From Lachnospiraceae bacterium (GTDB lineage: Bacteria; Bacillota; Clostridia; Lachnospirales; Lachnospiraceae), in NCBI GenBank assembly GCA_022781985.1, contig JALESH010000031.1, positions 1 through 39,520 of the forward strand: DNA of 39,520 nucleotides. Direction: 5' to 3'. A program made the position numbers and the translations under genes. This document shows, piece after piece, positions 16,360 through 24,602 of the stretch. How positions within the stretch are numbered: position 1 is the stretch's first letter; each line of letters opens with the position of its first letter. The notes under the pieces were generated by a model. It had not been told where the DNA came from. It was given only the letters and a program-made list of their open reading frames with translations, and did no database searches.

Positions 16360-18294
16360 ATGGCAGCAGAAGACAAGAAAATAAAAGCGGCGGAAGAGGG
16401 GGTATTTATTTCTGAGGCAGACCAGTACCTGTTTGCGCAGGGAACCCATTATGATATTTATAAAAAGCTGGGAGCCCATCCATCGGTGCAGGATGGGGTG
16501 AAGGGCATGTTTTTTGGAGTATGGGCTCCGCATGCGGCCAGTGTCCATGTGATAGGGACCTTCAATGGCTGGGACGAAGACATGCATGAGATGGAGCTGC
16601 TGGGGCCGGGAGGGATTTATGCCCTTTTTATTCCGGGAGTAGGAGTGAATGAGCTCTATAAATTTCTGATCAGGACGCCGGATGGGAGAAAATTATATAA
16701 GGCGGACCCCTTTGCAAATTATGCGGAATTCAGGCCGGGAAATGCATCCAGGACTACAGACCTGTCGGGATTTGAGTGGACAGACGGGGAGTGGATGAGG
16801 GCAAGGCAGAAAAAGGATTATAATAAGGAGCCGGTGGCCATCTATGAATGCCATATCGGTTCCTGGATGAAGCATCCTGACGGAACGCCGGACGGATTTT
16901 ACAGCTATCGGGAATTTGCCGATAGGATCGTGGAATATTTAAAAGAGATGAAGTATACCCATATTGAGCTGATGGGTATTGCCGAATATCCCTTTGACGG
17001 ATCCTGGGGCTATCAGGTTACGGGCTACTATGCACCTACCTCAAGGCATGGAGAACCAAAGGATTTTATGTATCTGGTAAACAAGCTGCACAGAAATAAA
17101 ATCGGTGTGATCTTGGATTGGGTACCGGCCCATTTCGCCACGGATGCCCACGGGCTGGCTGAGTTTGACGGCCAGTGCATCTTTGAGCATCCGGATAAAC
17201 GGCTGGGAGAGCATCCGGACTGGGGAACCAAAATATTTAACTATGGCAAGCTGGAGGTCAAGAACTTCCTGATTGCCAATGCCCTGTTCTGGCTGAAGGA
17301 GTTTCATGTGGACGGGCTCAGGGTGGATGCGGTAGCTTCCATGCTGTATCTGGATTATGGAAAGCAGGATGGGCAGTGGCTGCCCAATAAATACGGGGAT
17401 AATAAAAATCTGGAGGCCATCGAATTTTTCAGGCATTTAAATTCCGTGGTGCGGGGCGCTTATCCCGGATTTTTGATGATAGCGGAGGAGTCCACTGCCT
17501 GGCCCAAGGTAACCGGGAAGGCTGAGGATGGGGGGCTTGGCTTCAGCTTTAAATGGAATATGGGCTGGATGCATGACTTCTGTGAGTATATGAAGCTGGA
17601 TCCTATCTACAGAAAAGGGGATCATTACGGAATGACCTTTGCCATGACATATAACAGCTCGGAGAAGTATATTCTGCCCCTTTCCCATGATGAGGTAGTC
17701 CATCTGAAATGCTCCATGCTGAATAAGATGCCGGGTTATGAGATCGACAAGTATGCCAATCTGAGAGCGGGATATACATATATGTTCGGCCATGCCGGCA
17801 AGAAGCTCCTCTTTATGGGACAGGATTTCGGACAGGAGAGAGAGTGGAGCGAGGAGAGGGAGCTGGACTGGTTTCTGCTGGCGAAGCCTCTGAATAAGGG
17901 AATGCATGATTATGTGAAGGAGCTGTTGGGCATATACAGAAGATATCCCTGCATGTACAGGGAGGATGACAGCTGGAACGGCTTTGAATGGCTGGATGCT
18001 GACGATGCGGAGCGGAGCATATACAGCTTTTTCAGAAAATGCGGGGAGGATAAAAACCGTATTCTTTTTGTGGTGAACATGACGCCGGTTACCAGAGAGG
18101 ATTTTAAGCTGGGCGTGCCGGAAAAGAAAAAATACAAGCTGATTCTGAACAGTGATGAGGAGCGCTTTGGAGGAAACGGAAGGAAGATCGCAAAGGAGCT
18201 GGCCGCTGTAAAGGAAAAGGAGCCTGTAAACGGGAGGGAGTACAGTATCACCTTTGATCTGCCCGGCCTGACTGCAGCCGTATTTGTATTTTAG
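16360..18294 (+). CDS. glgB: 1,4-alpha-glucan branching enzyme GlgB
   Basis: A 644-residue GH13 enzyme that creates alpha-1,6 branches in glycogen. An N-terminal CBM48-like domain (FGVWAPHAASVHVIGTFNGWD, in parts GVWAPHA, GTFNGW) is followed by the catalytic barrel. The active-site residues are visible: nucleophile Asp about residue 323 (DGLRVDAVASM), acid Glu about 376 (MIAEEST), and the conserved HDE (LSHDEVVH) that includes the third acidic residue. A C-terminal beta domain ends the protein. The ATG at 16360 has GGGGGTG upstream; an in-frame TTG at 16345 is not supported. No other glycogen genes are nearby. A terminator follows. Confidence 0.96.
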   Translation: MAAEDKKIKAAEEGVFISEADQYLFAQGTHYDIYKKLGAHPSVQDGVKGMFFGVWAPHAASVHVIGTFNGWDEDMHEMELLGPGGIYALFIPGVGVNELYKFLIRTPDGRKLYKADPFANYAEFRPGNASRTTDLSGFEWTDGEWMRARQKKDYNKEPVAIYECHIGSWMKHPDGTPDGFYSYREFADRIVEYLKEMKYTHIELMGIAEYPFDGSWGYQVTGYYAPTSRHGEPKDFMYLVNKLHRNKIGVILDWVPAHFATDAHGLAEFDGQCIFEHPDKRLGEHPDWGTKIFNYGKLEVKNFLIANALFWLKEFHVDGLRVDAVASMLYLDYGKQDGQWLPNKYGDNKNLEAIEFFRHLNSVVRGAYPGFLMIAEESTAWPKVTGKAEDGGLGFSFKWNMGWMHDFCEYMKLDPIYRKGDHYGMTFAMTYNSSEKYILPLSHDEVVHLKCSMLNKMPGYEIDKYANLRAGYTYMFGHAGKKLLFMGQDFGQEREWSEERELDWFLLAKPLNKGMHDYVKELLGIYRRYPCMYREDDSWNGFEWLDADDAERSIYSFFRKCGEDKNRILFVVNMTPVTREDFKLGVPEKKKYKLILNSDEERFGGNGRKIAKELAAVKEKEPVNGREYSITFDLPGLTAAVFVF

Positions 18295-18300
18295 AAAGGT

Positions 18301-18327
18301 TAAGAATTTAAAAGAACAAGCCGAAAT
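18301..18327 (+). promoter_or_regulatory. Candidate SigD (sigma-28) flagellar promoter
   Basis: TAAG (18301-18304), a 15-bp spacer, then GCCGAAAT (18320-18327). The B. subtilis SigD consensus is TAAA-N15-GCCGATAT, so 10 of 12 bases match. It lies directly upstream of the flagellar-type gene and flagellin, and overlaps the glgB terminator. Confidence 0.6.
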
Positions 18328-18361
18328 AAAGGATGAGAAAGGATTCATCCTTTATTTTTTT
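18324..18361 (+). terminator. Intrinsic terminator of glgB
   Basis: AAATAAAGGATGA (18324-18336) pairs perfectly with TCATCCTTTATTT (18345-18357) and runs into a T tract. Its left arm overlaps the -10 of the SigD-like promoter. Confidence 0.8.
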
Positions 18362-18383
18362 AGCTGCACAGGTGGAAATGCGT

Positions 18384-21300
18384 ATGAATATTGTTTTTGA
18401 AAGTGGAAGAGCGGACAGAGAGATTAGAAACAGCAACGGCCCGGCTGTCCGTACAAATGCAGAGAGGGCGGCAGCTTCACAGGGAAATTCCCGGATATTC
18501 ACATTGGACATTGCCGGAACGGTTATGGATGACAAGGCTTATGAAGGCCGGGGAAAGACCGTGGAAGAGGTTATGCAGGATGCGGGGCAGATGGATGTTG
18601 CCGCGCAGAAGAACTATATGATCGTAATGTCCGGCACCATGTCGGACGAGGATTTTGCCAGGCTGCAGAAGGAAGGGGGCCATCCCGGAAGCACAGAGAT
18701 TGAAACGGTGGTTACCATCGTGGATGAGATCAAGGCGGCGATGGCAAAGGGAGGCAGTCATATCGTTGGCTACACCGATGACCTGGATGTAGAGACCCTG
18801 ACACAGATTACAGGCAGTCCGGCCATGGCGGAGGAAATGGTCAGGCGGTTCAGGGAACACGACATTCCTGTCACCAGGGAGAACGCGGAAGAGGTATGCA
18901 GGGTATGTGATACGGCAGCCCGGCTGGATTCTCTCAGTGACGGCGTGATGAAATATATGATCCGAAACAGAATGGAGCCTACTGTGGACAACATCTATCT
19001 GTCTCAGCACAGCTCTACTGCAGATGCAGACAGGCAGGGCAGGGGCTACTATCAGGATGATGCAGGCTACTATGCAAAAAAAGCAGAGGACTATAACTGG
19101 CAGCAGCTGAGGCCTCAGATGGAAAAGGTAATACAAAATGCAGACCTGGCGGTTTCTGAGGAGACCCTAGCGGATGCTCGCTGGCTGGTTGAGAAAGGCA
19201 TCCCGCTCACGGAGGAATCCCTGCAGTCCCTGTATGAATTGAGAAATCTGGAGCTGCCGGAGACCATGGAGCAGGCAGTTTCCGCTGCCTGCGCAGCCAT
19301 TGCGGATGGAAAAAAGGCAGGAAATGCCAATATGGCAGATCCCAGGAGTGCCCTGGAAAAGGCGCTCCAGTATATGGAGGATGTAAGCTCCATCACTGAT
19401 GAGGCAGTGGATCAGGTGATGGCAGAGGGCGGCAGGCTGAATATCCGTAATCTGAAGGCTGCACAGATACAGCTCAGTATAAGTGTCAGTGCAGCCTCCC
19501 ACAGGGTCAGCCAGTCAGGACGGCTGCTGATGGAGGAGGTACGGCTGCAGATGACGGTGGAAGCCAATATCCGTCTGATCAGAAGCGGATTTTCCGTGGA
19601 TACCGCAGAATTGGAGCAGCTGGTAGAGGCCTTGAAGAACGCAGGGCAGCAGGCGGAGCAGGCGTTGTTCGGCAAAAACCCGGCTGTGGAATCCTCCGGT
19701 CTTTATCGGAACACTATTGCTGCAGCAGAAGAACTGGGAAGTATGCCGGCAGCTCTGGTGGGTAGATTTGCTTTCCGGGGAAGAGAACAGATAACAGTGA
19801 CTTCCGGTTCTTTCACCCTGCAGGCAGCCTATGAGGAGGGTGCTGTTCTCCGCAGTGCCTATGAGAAGGCGGGAGAGTCCTATGAGACGCTGATGACTGC
19901 ACCCAGGGCAGATTTGGGTGATTCCATAAAGAAGGCATTCCGCAATGTGGATCATATTCTGAAGGAGATGGATCTGGAGGCCTCTGATGCCAACAGAAGG
20001 GCAGTCAGGATTCTGGGCTACAACCGGATGGAAATTTCAGAAGAAAATATAAGGGCAGTCAGGATTACAGACCTGACCATACAGAGGGTACTGGATAAGA
20101 TGACTCCCGGCTCTGTTCTGGAAATGATCCGTGAGGGCATCAATCCTCTGGAGATGAATATGGAGGAGCTGGAGGCCTATCTGGGCAGCAGGGATGCAGA
20201 TCCTGGAAGACAGCTGGAGAAGTATAGTGAATATCTGTATAAGCTGGAAAGGAACCATTCTGTTACTGAGCAGGAGCGGGAGAGCTATATCGGTATCTAC
20301 CGCCTGTTCCGGCAACTTGAAAAAACCGACGGAGCAGCCATAGGAACACTGGTAAATCAGGGATTGGAGCCCACAGTGGGAAATCTGCTGTCGGCGATGC
20401 GCAGCAGCAAAAAGCAGGGAATGGATGTGACTGTGGACGGAAGCTTTGGCGGGGTGACCTCCTCCTATGTAGGAAAAAGTATTTCCGAACAGCTTGTCAG
20501 TGCAGTAAACAGCAGGCCGGAAATAGAATATTATCAGAAGCAGGCGGCTCGGATATTTGACAGTCTGGATGGCGGAAAGATGGACGCCGTAGCCTTGGAT
20601 CAGGATATGAGTCTGGAGCAGCTTGCAGAGGTGCTTCAGGAGACCCGCTCCGATGAGGCGGCAGACAGAGAATACAGCAGGCAGCAGGCCGGAGAATTCA
20701 GACAGGCAGTAAAGGCAGAAGATCTGGTTTTAAAAGAGCTGATGGCCTTTGACCAGCCGATAACCTCAGACAATCTGCTGGCAGCAGGATTGCTGATGAA
20801 GGAAAGAGGAAAAGCAGCAAGGCGTCTGTTCGAACTGGCGGAGCAGAACGGAAGCAGGGAAGCTGCAGAGGAGGCTATGGAGCAGCTCCAGGAGAATCTG
20901 ACCGATAAGGAATCAGCCCGGGAGGCCTTTCAGAGACTTGAGCAGACCTATACAGATATTCTGGAGAAAACCGTGTACAGCCAGGATCCGAAAGAAAAGC
21001 TTGACCTTAGAGAGATGGGAAACCTGTTCAGGCAGATCTCCTTAAGCGGCAGGCTGGCCAGGGAAGAGAACTATGAAATTCCGGTAAAGATCGGTGAGGA
21101 AGTAACCTCTGTCAATCTCAGAATCATACATAACAGCAGGGAAGCGGGCAGAGTGACTGTAACCACGGAATCAGCTGTTTATGGCAGGCTGGCAGCCCAG
21201 TTCTCCATTTCTATTGGGAAAACAGAGGAGTACAGTCTGTCCGGCTATATGATCTGTGACAGCAGGGAGGCGCAGGGCATGCTGGAGTCCTCCTTAGAAA

Positions 21301-21521
21301 GCCTGAAAAAGACATTGGAGTCCTCCGGTATACAGACGGCAGGTCTGAATTGTATTTACAAGCCGGAGTTGGATCTGACAGCACTGTCGGGAACCTCCTG
21401 GATAAAGGAAGCAGAGCCGGGCATGGAAAATACCGGCACAGAGGTTTCTACCAGGAAATTATATGAAGCGGCAAAAATATTTATCGGATATATGCAGAAA
21501 GGTGAAGGGTTGAATCTATGA
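18384..21521 (+). CDS. Large flagellum-associated protein (DUF6240-like) with repeated helical motif
   Basis: A soluble, largely helical protein of 1045 residues without a signal peptide or membrane segment. I recognise it as the type annotated DUF6240 in Lachnospiraceae flagellar loci, with moderate certainty. The N-terminus contains AQKNYMIVMSGTMSDEDFARLQKEGGHPGS. A motif of the form L-x2-G/N-x-P-[hydrophobic]-T-x2-N-[hydrophobic] then recurs at about residues 159, 191, 268, 345, 397, 542, 581, 656 and 786. The C-terminal ~150 residues are beta-rich (EIPVKIGEEVTSVNLRI...). That layout resembles FliK-type hook-length proteins, which is an inference. Its stop overlaps the flagellin start as ATGA, so the two are translationally coupled. 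A SigD-like promoter lies upstream. ATG 18384 is chosen by spacing from AGGTGG; the frame extends upstream into the terminator hairpin, which cannot be coding. Confidence 0.75.
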   Translation: MNIVFESGRADREIRNSNGPAVRTNAERAAASQGNSRIFTLDIAGTVMDDKAYEGRGKTVEEVMQDAGQMDVAAQKNYMIVMSGTMSDEDFARLQKEGGHPGSTEIETVVTIVDEIKAAMAKGGSHIVGYTDDLDVETLTQITGSPAMAEEMVRRFREHDIPVTRENAEEVCRVCDTAARLDSLSDGVMKYMIRNRMEPTVDNIYLSQHSSTADADRQGRGYYQDDAGYYAKKAEDYNWQQLRPQMEKVIQNADLAVSEETLADARWLVEKGIPLTEESLQSLYELRNLELPETMEQAVSAACAAIADGKKAGNANMADPRSALEKALQYMEDVSSITDEAVDQVMAEGGRLNIRNLKAAQIQLSISVSAASHRVSQSGRLLMEEVRLQMTVEANIRLIRSGFSVDTAELEQLVEALKNAGQQAEQALFGKNPAVESSGLYRNTIAAAEELGSMPAALVGRFAFRGREQITVTSGSFTLQAAYEEGAVLRSAYEKAGESYETLMTAPRADLGDSIKKAFRNVDHILKEMDLEASDANRRAVRILGYNRMEISEENIRAVRITDLTIQRVLDKMTPGSVLEMIREGINPLEMNMEELEAYLGSRDADPGRQLEKYSEYLYKLERNHSVTEQERESYIGIYRLFRQLEKTDGAAIGTLVNQGLEPTVGNLLSAMRSSKKQGMDVTVDGSFGGVTSSYVGKSISEQLVSAVNSRPEIEYYQKQAARIFDSLDGGKMDAVALDQDMSLEQLAEVLQETRSDEAADREYSRQQAGEFRQAVKAEDLVLKELMAFDQPITSDNLLAAGLLMKERGKAARRLFELAEQNGSREAAEEAMEQLQENLTDKESAREAFQRLEQTYTDILEKTVYSQDPKEKLDLREMGNLFRQISLSGRLAREENYEIPVKIGEEVTSVNLRIIHNSREAGRVTVTTESAVYGRLAAQFSISIGKTEEYSLSGYMICDSREAQGMLESSLESLKKTLESSGIQTAGLNCIYKPELDLTALSGTSWIKEAEPGMENTGTEVSTRKLYEAAKIFIGYMQKGEGLNL

Positions 21522-22684
21522 GAATTTGTTATAACGTATCGGCAATGATTGCCAATAATGCATTAAATAGAAATGATGACAAGCTTACCCAGTCCCTGAA
21601 GAGATTGTCTTCCGGTCTGAAGGTAGTGGAGGCCAAGGACAATCCGGCAGGAATGGCCATGGGAAAGAGGATGAATGCGCAGATTAAAGGAATTTCTGTG
21701 GCAACCCAGAACAGCAGCGATGCCATCTCTGTAATTGAAACGGCAGATGGGGCTTTGTCAGAAGTGCATTCTATCCTCCAGAGAATGAATGAGCTGTCTA
21801 TCAGGGCCAGTACAGGTACCCTGTCAGATGAGGATCGTGAAAAGGTTCAGGATGAGGTGGAGCAGTTGCGCAGTGAGATCTCCAGAATTGCAAGGGATAC
21901 TCAGTTCAATGGAGAGACCCTTTTGAACGGCAACTTTGACCTCAAGGGATATACAAATCAGGAGGACGTAAAGGTAGGCTATTATTCCGATTATGTAACC
22001 GCGGGAACCTATGGCATCACAGGCCTGACAGTACAGCTGGATGATAAGGGCGAGGTGAATGGCGCCGGATTGGTGGGAACTGCCGTTGCCGGCCTTCCGC
22101 TTGATACTGCAGTGGGCAATGGCAAGGTAGATGTGGAACTGCCTGCAGATGCAAAGGTAACTGAGGTAGTGGGAAATAAGATCAAGATAACCAGTGAGGC
22201 CAATTCCGACTTTGAAATTAATCTGAAGGTCTATGGTACGCCTAATGCCACTGTCAATATAAATAATATGAGGATGGACATTACCGGAATCGGTGCCATG
22301 ACCATGCAGATCGGCGCAAATGAGGGACAGACATTGGATATCCGTATTCCTACGATCTCATTGGAAGAGCTGGATATAAAGAATTTAGATATGAGGACGG
22401 CAGACTCTGCCCAGGAGTCTATCAACAACATAAAATCAGCCATCCTGTATGTATCCAGTGCAAGAAGCCGCCTGGGAGCATATCAGAACCGTCTGGATCA
22501 CTGTATCAGCAATCTTGACATCACCAGTGAAAACATGACAGCAGCATATTCCAGGATCATGGATGCAGATATGGCAGAGGAGATGACAGAATATACCACA
22601 TTGCAGGTAATCGCCCAGTCCAGTATGTCCATGCTGGCGCAGGCAAATGAGAGGCCGGCGCAGGTGCTTCAGCTGCTGCAGTAG
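21518..22684 (+). CDS. hag: Flagellin
   Basis: A 388-residue flagellar filament subunit. Both conserved ends are present: the N-terminal D0/D1 helices (NNALNRNDDKLTQSLKRLSSGLKV, in parts LNRN, SSGLKV; AKDNPAGMAMGKRM; QFNGETLLNG) and the C-terminal helices (SSARSRLGAYQNRLDHCISNL; MDADMAEEMTEYT; QANERPAQVLQLLQ). The central ~150 residues are a short variable domain that would face outward. Two cysteines (MRICYN and DHCISN) sit in the conserved ends, which is unusual because flagellins rarely contain Cys. The start codon lies inside the stop of the preceding gene. It is likely SigD-dependent and co-transcribed with fliS, 31 bp downstream. Confidence 0.95.
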   Translation: MRICYNVSAMIANNALNRNDDKLTQSLKRLSSGLKVVEAKDNPAGMAMGKRMNAQIKGISVATQNSSDAISVIETADGALSEVHSILQRMNELSIRASTGTLSDEDREKVQDEVEQLRSEISRIARDTQFNGETLLNGNFDLKGYTNQEDVKVGYYSDYVTAGTYGITGLTVQLDDKGEVNGAGLVGTAVAGLPLDTAVGNGKVDVELPADAKVTEVVGNKIKITSEANSDFEINLKVYGTPNATVNINNMRMDITGIGAMTMQIGANEGQTLDIRIPTISLEELDIKNLDMRTADSAQESINNIKSAILYVSSARSRLGAYQNRLDHCISNLDITSENMTAAYSRIMDADMAEEMTEYTTLQVIAQSSMSMLAQANERPAQVLQLLQ

Positions 22685-22715
22685 ATAGGATAAGTGTATA
22701 AGGGGTCTTGGTCAT

Positions 22716-23192
22716 ATGACAAAAGAATTAAAGCAGAAGTATACACTCAAAATCACACAGGCAAATAAGACACAGCTCATTACCATTCTCTATGAAATGC
22801 TCCTGATATATACAGATGAGGCAGAGGAGGCATATGACAGAGAGGATCGGATGGAGTTTAGGGAGTCCATAAGAAAGGCCAGAGGATGTGTAAATGAGCT
22901 TCTGGGCTCGCTTAACTTTGAGTATGAGCTGGCAGCGAATTTTCTGCAGCTGTACCTGTATGTCAACAGGGAGCTGATCAAGGCAGAGGTGCAGAATCAG
23001 AAGGCTCCTCTGGAAAATGCGGAGAAGGTCATTAGAGGTCTCCATGGTGCTTATGAAAAGCTGGAAGTGATGGATACCTCCGGACCTGTCATGCAGAATG
23101 TACAGACCGTTTATGCAGGTCTTACTTACGGAAGGAATCATTTAAATGAGAATCTAGCCGATCAGGGCATTGACCGGGGATTCAGAGCTTAA
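22716..23192 (+). CDS. fliS: Flagellar export chaperone FliS
   Basis: A 158-residue helical protein. The pattern QLITILYEMLLIYTDEAEEA...ESIRKARGCVNELLGSLNFEYELAANFLQLYLYVNRELIKA matches FliS, the cytoplasmic chaperone that binds the flagellin C-terminus before export. Position 31 bp after flagellin fits. AAGGGG is 13-14 nt before the ATG. The C-terminal extension beyond the four-helix core (~residues 125-158) is longer than in the Bacillus protein. The final 39 bp overlap the convergent DUF2508 gene on the other strand. Confidence 0.87.
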   Translation: MTKELKQKYTLKITQANKTQLITILYEMLLIYTDEAEEAYDREDRMEFRESIRKARGCVNELLGSLNFEYELAANFLQLYLYVNRELIKAEVQNQKAPLENAEKVIRGLHGAYEKLEVMDTSGPVMQNVQTVYAGLTYGRNHLNENLADQGIDRGFRA

Positions 23193-23441
23193 ATCTTCTT
23201 CAGGCAGCGAATTGATTTTCGCTGCCTGTTCCAATAAGAACTTATATCTTTTCAGAACAGAGTTTACTTCATATATATAGCAGTCAATCAGATCAGGATC
23301 CGTCACATTATCGAAGCCGGTATAGGCATCCTCCAGTGCCAGGCGGGTTTTATTCAGGTCGGCCAGAATACTGTTTTTTTGAAGTTCTTTTTGATTAATA
23401 GGCTGTGTTGGGTAAGTGGTTTGTTTAAAACATATTTTCAT
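23154..23441 (-). CDS. DUF2508 family protein (YaaL-like)
   Basis: A 95-residue protein. The core NKTRLALEDAYTGFDNVTDPDLIDCYIYEVNSVLKRYKFLLEQA (in parts: DPDLIDCYIYE, RYKFLL) matches DUF2508, which includes B. subtilis YaaL and has no known function. In Bacillus, yaaL lies directly before bofA in the same direction. Here it is next to bofA but points the other way. The start at 23441 is chosen because AAAGGAG is 10 nt upstream; two earlier ATGs are too close to or beyond the ribosome site. Its 3' end overlaps fliS by 39 bp. Confidence 0.78.
   Translation of the reverse strand: MKICFKQTTYPTQPINQKELQKNSILADLNKTRLALEDAYTGFDNVTDPDLIDCYIYEVNSVLKRYKFLLEQAAKINSLPEEDLSSESPVNALIG
23201..23228 (+). 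terminator. Hairpin after fliS, embedded in the convergent gene
   Basis: CAGGCAGCGAA (23201-23211) pairs with TTCGCTGCCTG (23218-23228) to give an 11-bp stem 8 bp beyond the fliS stop. The T tract is poor. It lies within the DUF2508 coding sequence on the other strand, so termination is plausible but not secure. Confidence 0.45.
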
Positions 23442-23593
23442 GTATAGCATGCTCCTTTCAAGGTCTGGAATTACCCAAATATTTCCTCTTTTTCTAAGTA
23501 TAGACACAGTAGGGATAAATATTCATGTAATAAAAAAAAGTACAGGTCATATATTGTAAAACAGAAGCGGCTGAGAGAAAAGGAAATATGTAA

Positions 23594-23866
23594 ATGAATA
23601 ATTATATGGGCGGAATAATGATTGCAGCCTCCTGCGTTGTGGTGCTCTTGATTGGCTCGTTCAGGAGAAAAAAGGAGTGGATCATTAATTTTATATTGAG
23701 AACCGTGGCAGGTACCCTGTCAGTTTTTTTTATCAATGGATTTCTGATCTCTCAGGGAATATCCATTGCAATCGGTATCAATCTTATTACCATATTGACA
23801 TCAGGATTGCTGGGATTTCCAGGGTTGATTATGCTGTATTGCATAAATCTCTATAAATTCCTATAA
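23594..23866 (+). CDS. bofA: Pro-sigma-K processing inhibitor BofA family protein
   Basis: A 90-residue membrane protein with two to three hydrophobic segments. The C-terminal half (IINFILRTVAGTLSVFFINGF, then NLITILTSGLLGFPGLIMLYCINLYKFL, in parts: GLLGFPG) has the conserved N and GLLGxPG features of BofA. BofA restrains the SpoIVFB protease that activates sigma-K in the mother cell during sporulation in Bacillus. In many Clostridia its exact role is less clear. Its presence suggests a spore former. The adjacent DUF2508 gene matches the usual yaaL-bofA pairing, although inverted. AGGA lies upstream of the ATG. Confidence 0.85.
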   Translation: MNNYMGGIMIAASCVVVLLIGSFRRKKEWIINFILRTVAGTLSVFFINGFLISQGISIAIGINLITILTSGLLGFPGLIMLYCINLYKFL

Positions 23867-23902
23867 GTATTTAATAAAAAACTATTCATTGCCTAAAACC
23901 AC

Positions 23903-23931
23903 TGGACAAAACAGGCTTTTTTATCTATAAT
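23903..23931 (+). promoter_or_regulatory. Sigma-A promoter of the Tad/Flp pilus operon
   Basis: TGGACA (23903-23908), a 17-bp spacer and a perfect TATAAT (23926-23931). The predicted start near 23938 leaves a leader of about 128 nt before the prepilin peptidase gene. Confidence 0.75.
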
Positions 23932-23937
23932 TCAGTT

Positions 23938-24065
23938 AACAGTTCAAGATTATCAAATATCCGACTGGGATAAGCAGTATTACAATAAGAGGTCGGATAG
24001 TCCCGGAACAGATAGTCGTTCCAATTTTTCAAAAGGTATCTTTTATAAAATATGCAGAGAAAGGG
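23938..24065 (+). promoter_or_regulatory. Structured 5' leader of the pilus operon: candidate attenuator or riboswitch
   Basis: ATCCGAC (23959-23965) can pair with GTCGGAT (23992-23998). Overlapping it, CTGGGA (23965-23970) can pair with TCCCGG (24001-24006), so the two pairings compete. GGAAC (24005-24009) pairs with GTTCC (24018-24022), followed by AATTTTTC, a weak terminator shape. GATAGTC appears twice (23996-24002, 24011-24017). I cannot match it to the c-di-GMP or other classes I know. Confidence 0.45.
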
Positions 24066-24602
24066 ATGATGTGTATTATTATCATTTTGTTTGTTATGCT
24101 CACAATAGCGGCTGTGACCGATCTCCTCTTTGACAAGGTTTATAATGAGTGGGTTCTTATTGGCGTAACCTGCGGACTGGCCGGTGCGCTATGTAACAAT
24201 GGGGCGGAGGGGCTCCTGTGGGCTTTGATCTCTATGACAGCTCCGGTAATCCTGCTTTATCCCCTGTTTGTAATAGGAGGGCTGGGAGCCGGTGATATCA
24301 AGCTGCTGGCGGCAGCAGGATGCTTTCTTCCTGTAAAGGAAACAATTACATGTCTTGGTATTGCATTTCTGATCGGTGCAGTACTCTCTTTACTGAAAAT
24401 GGCTGCGGAGGGTAATTTTCTGCAGCGGATACAGTATCTGCTATCCTATATTCTGGATGTTTTCAAGAGTGGAGAGTGGAAATTATATGAGCAGGATATG
24501 CAGGCTGCATTCCCTGACAGAAGACGCAGAAATGAAGGAAAGATACATTTCTCCCTGCCCATTTTGCTGAGTGTAGCCATATATAAAGGAGGGGTATTTT
24601 GA
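24066..24602 (+). CDS. Prepilin peptidase (A24 family, TadV/CpaA-like)
   Basis: A 178-residue membrane aspartic protease that cleaves the leader of Flp-type prepilins at the cytoplasmic face. The two catalytic aspartates are in AVTDLLFDKVYNEW and in the GxGD motif (GLGAGDIKLLAAAG). The hydrophobic profile suggests four to five membrane segments. A soluble-looking stretch near residues 135-160 (SGEWKLYEQDMQAAF, DRRRRNEGK) precedes the C-terminal KIHFSLPI segment typical of Gram-positive TadV. It is the first gene of the pilus operon. Its stop overlaps the next start as TTGA. A second, smaller peptidase of the same family occurs at 31700. Confidence 0.87.
   Translation: MMCIIIILFVMLTIAAVTDLLFDKVYNEWVLIGVTCGLAGALCNNGAEGLLWALISMTAPVILLYPLFVIGGLGAGDIKLLAAAGCFLPVKETITCLGIAFLIGAVLSLLKMAAEGNFLQRIQYLLSYILDVFKSGEWKLYEQDMQAAFPDRRRRNEGKIHFSLPILLSVAIYKGGVF

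Noticed and set aside
18333-18383. Upstream extension of the flagellum-associated gene
   Set aside because: The extra in-frame codons lie in the glgB terminator hairpin and lack a ribosome site.
23890-23922. GCCT...AGGC followed by six Ts, as a bofA terminator
   Set aside because: A 4-bp stem with a ~20-nt loop is too weak, and the sequence overlaps the pilus promoter.
23938-24065. c-di-GMP (GEMM) riboswitch
   Set aside because: The expected conserved core of the class I or II aptamer is not present in the leader.
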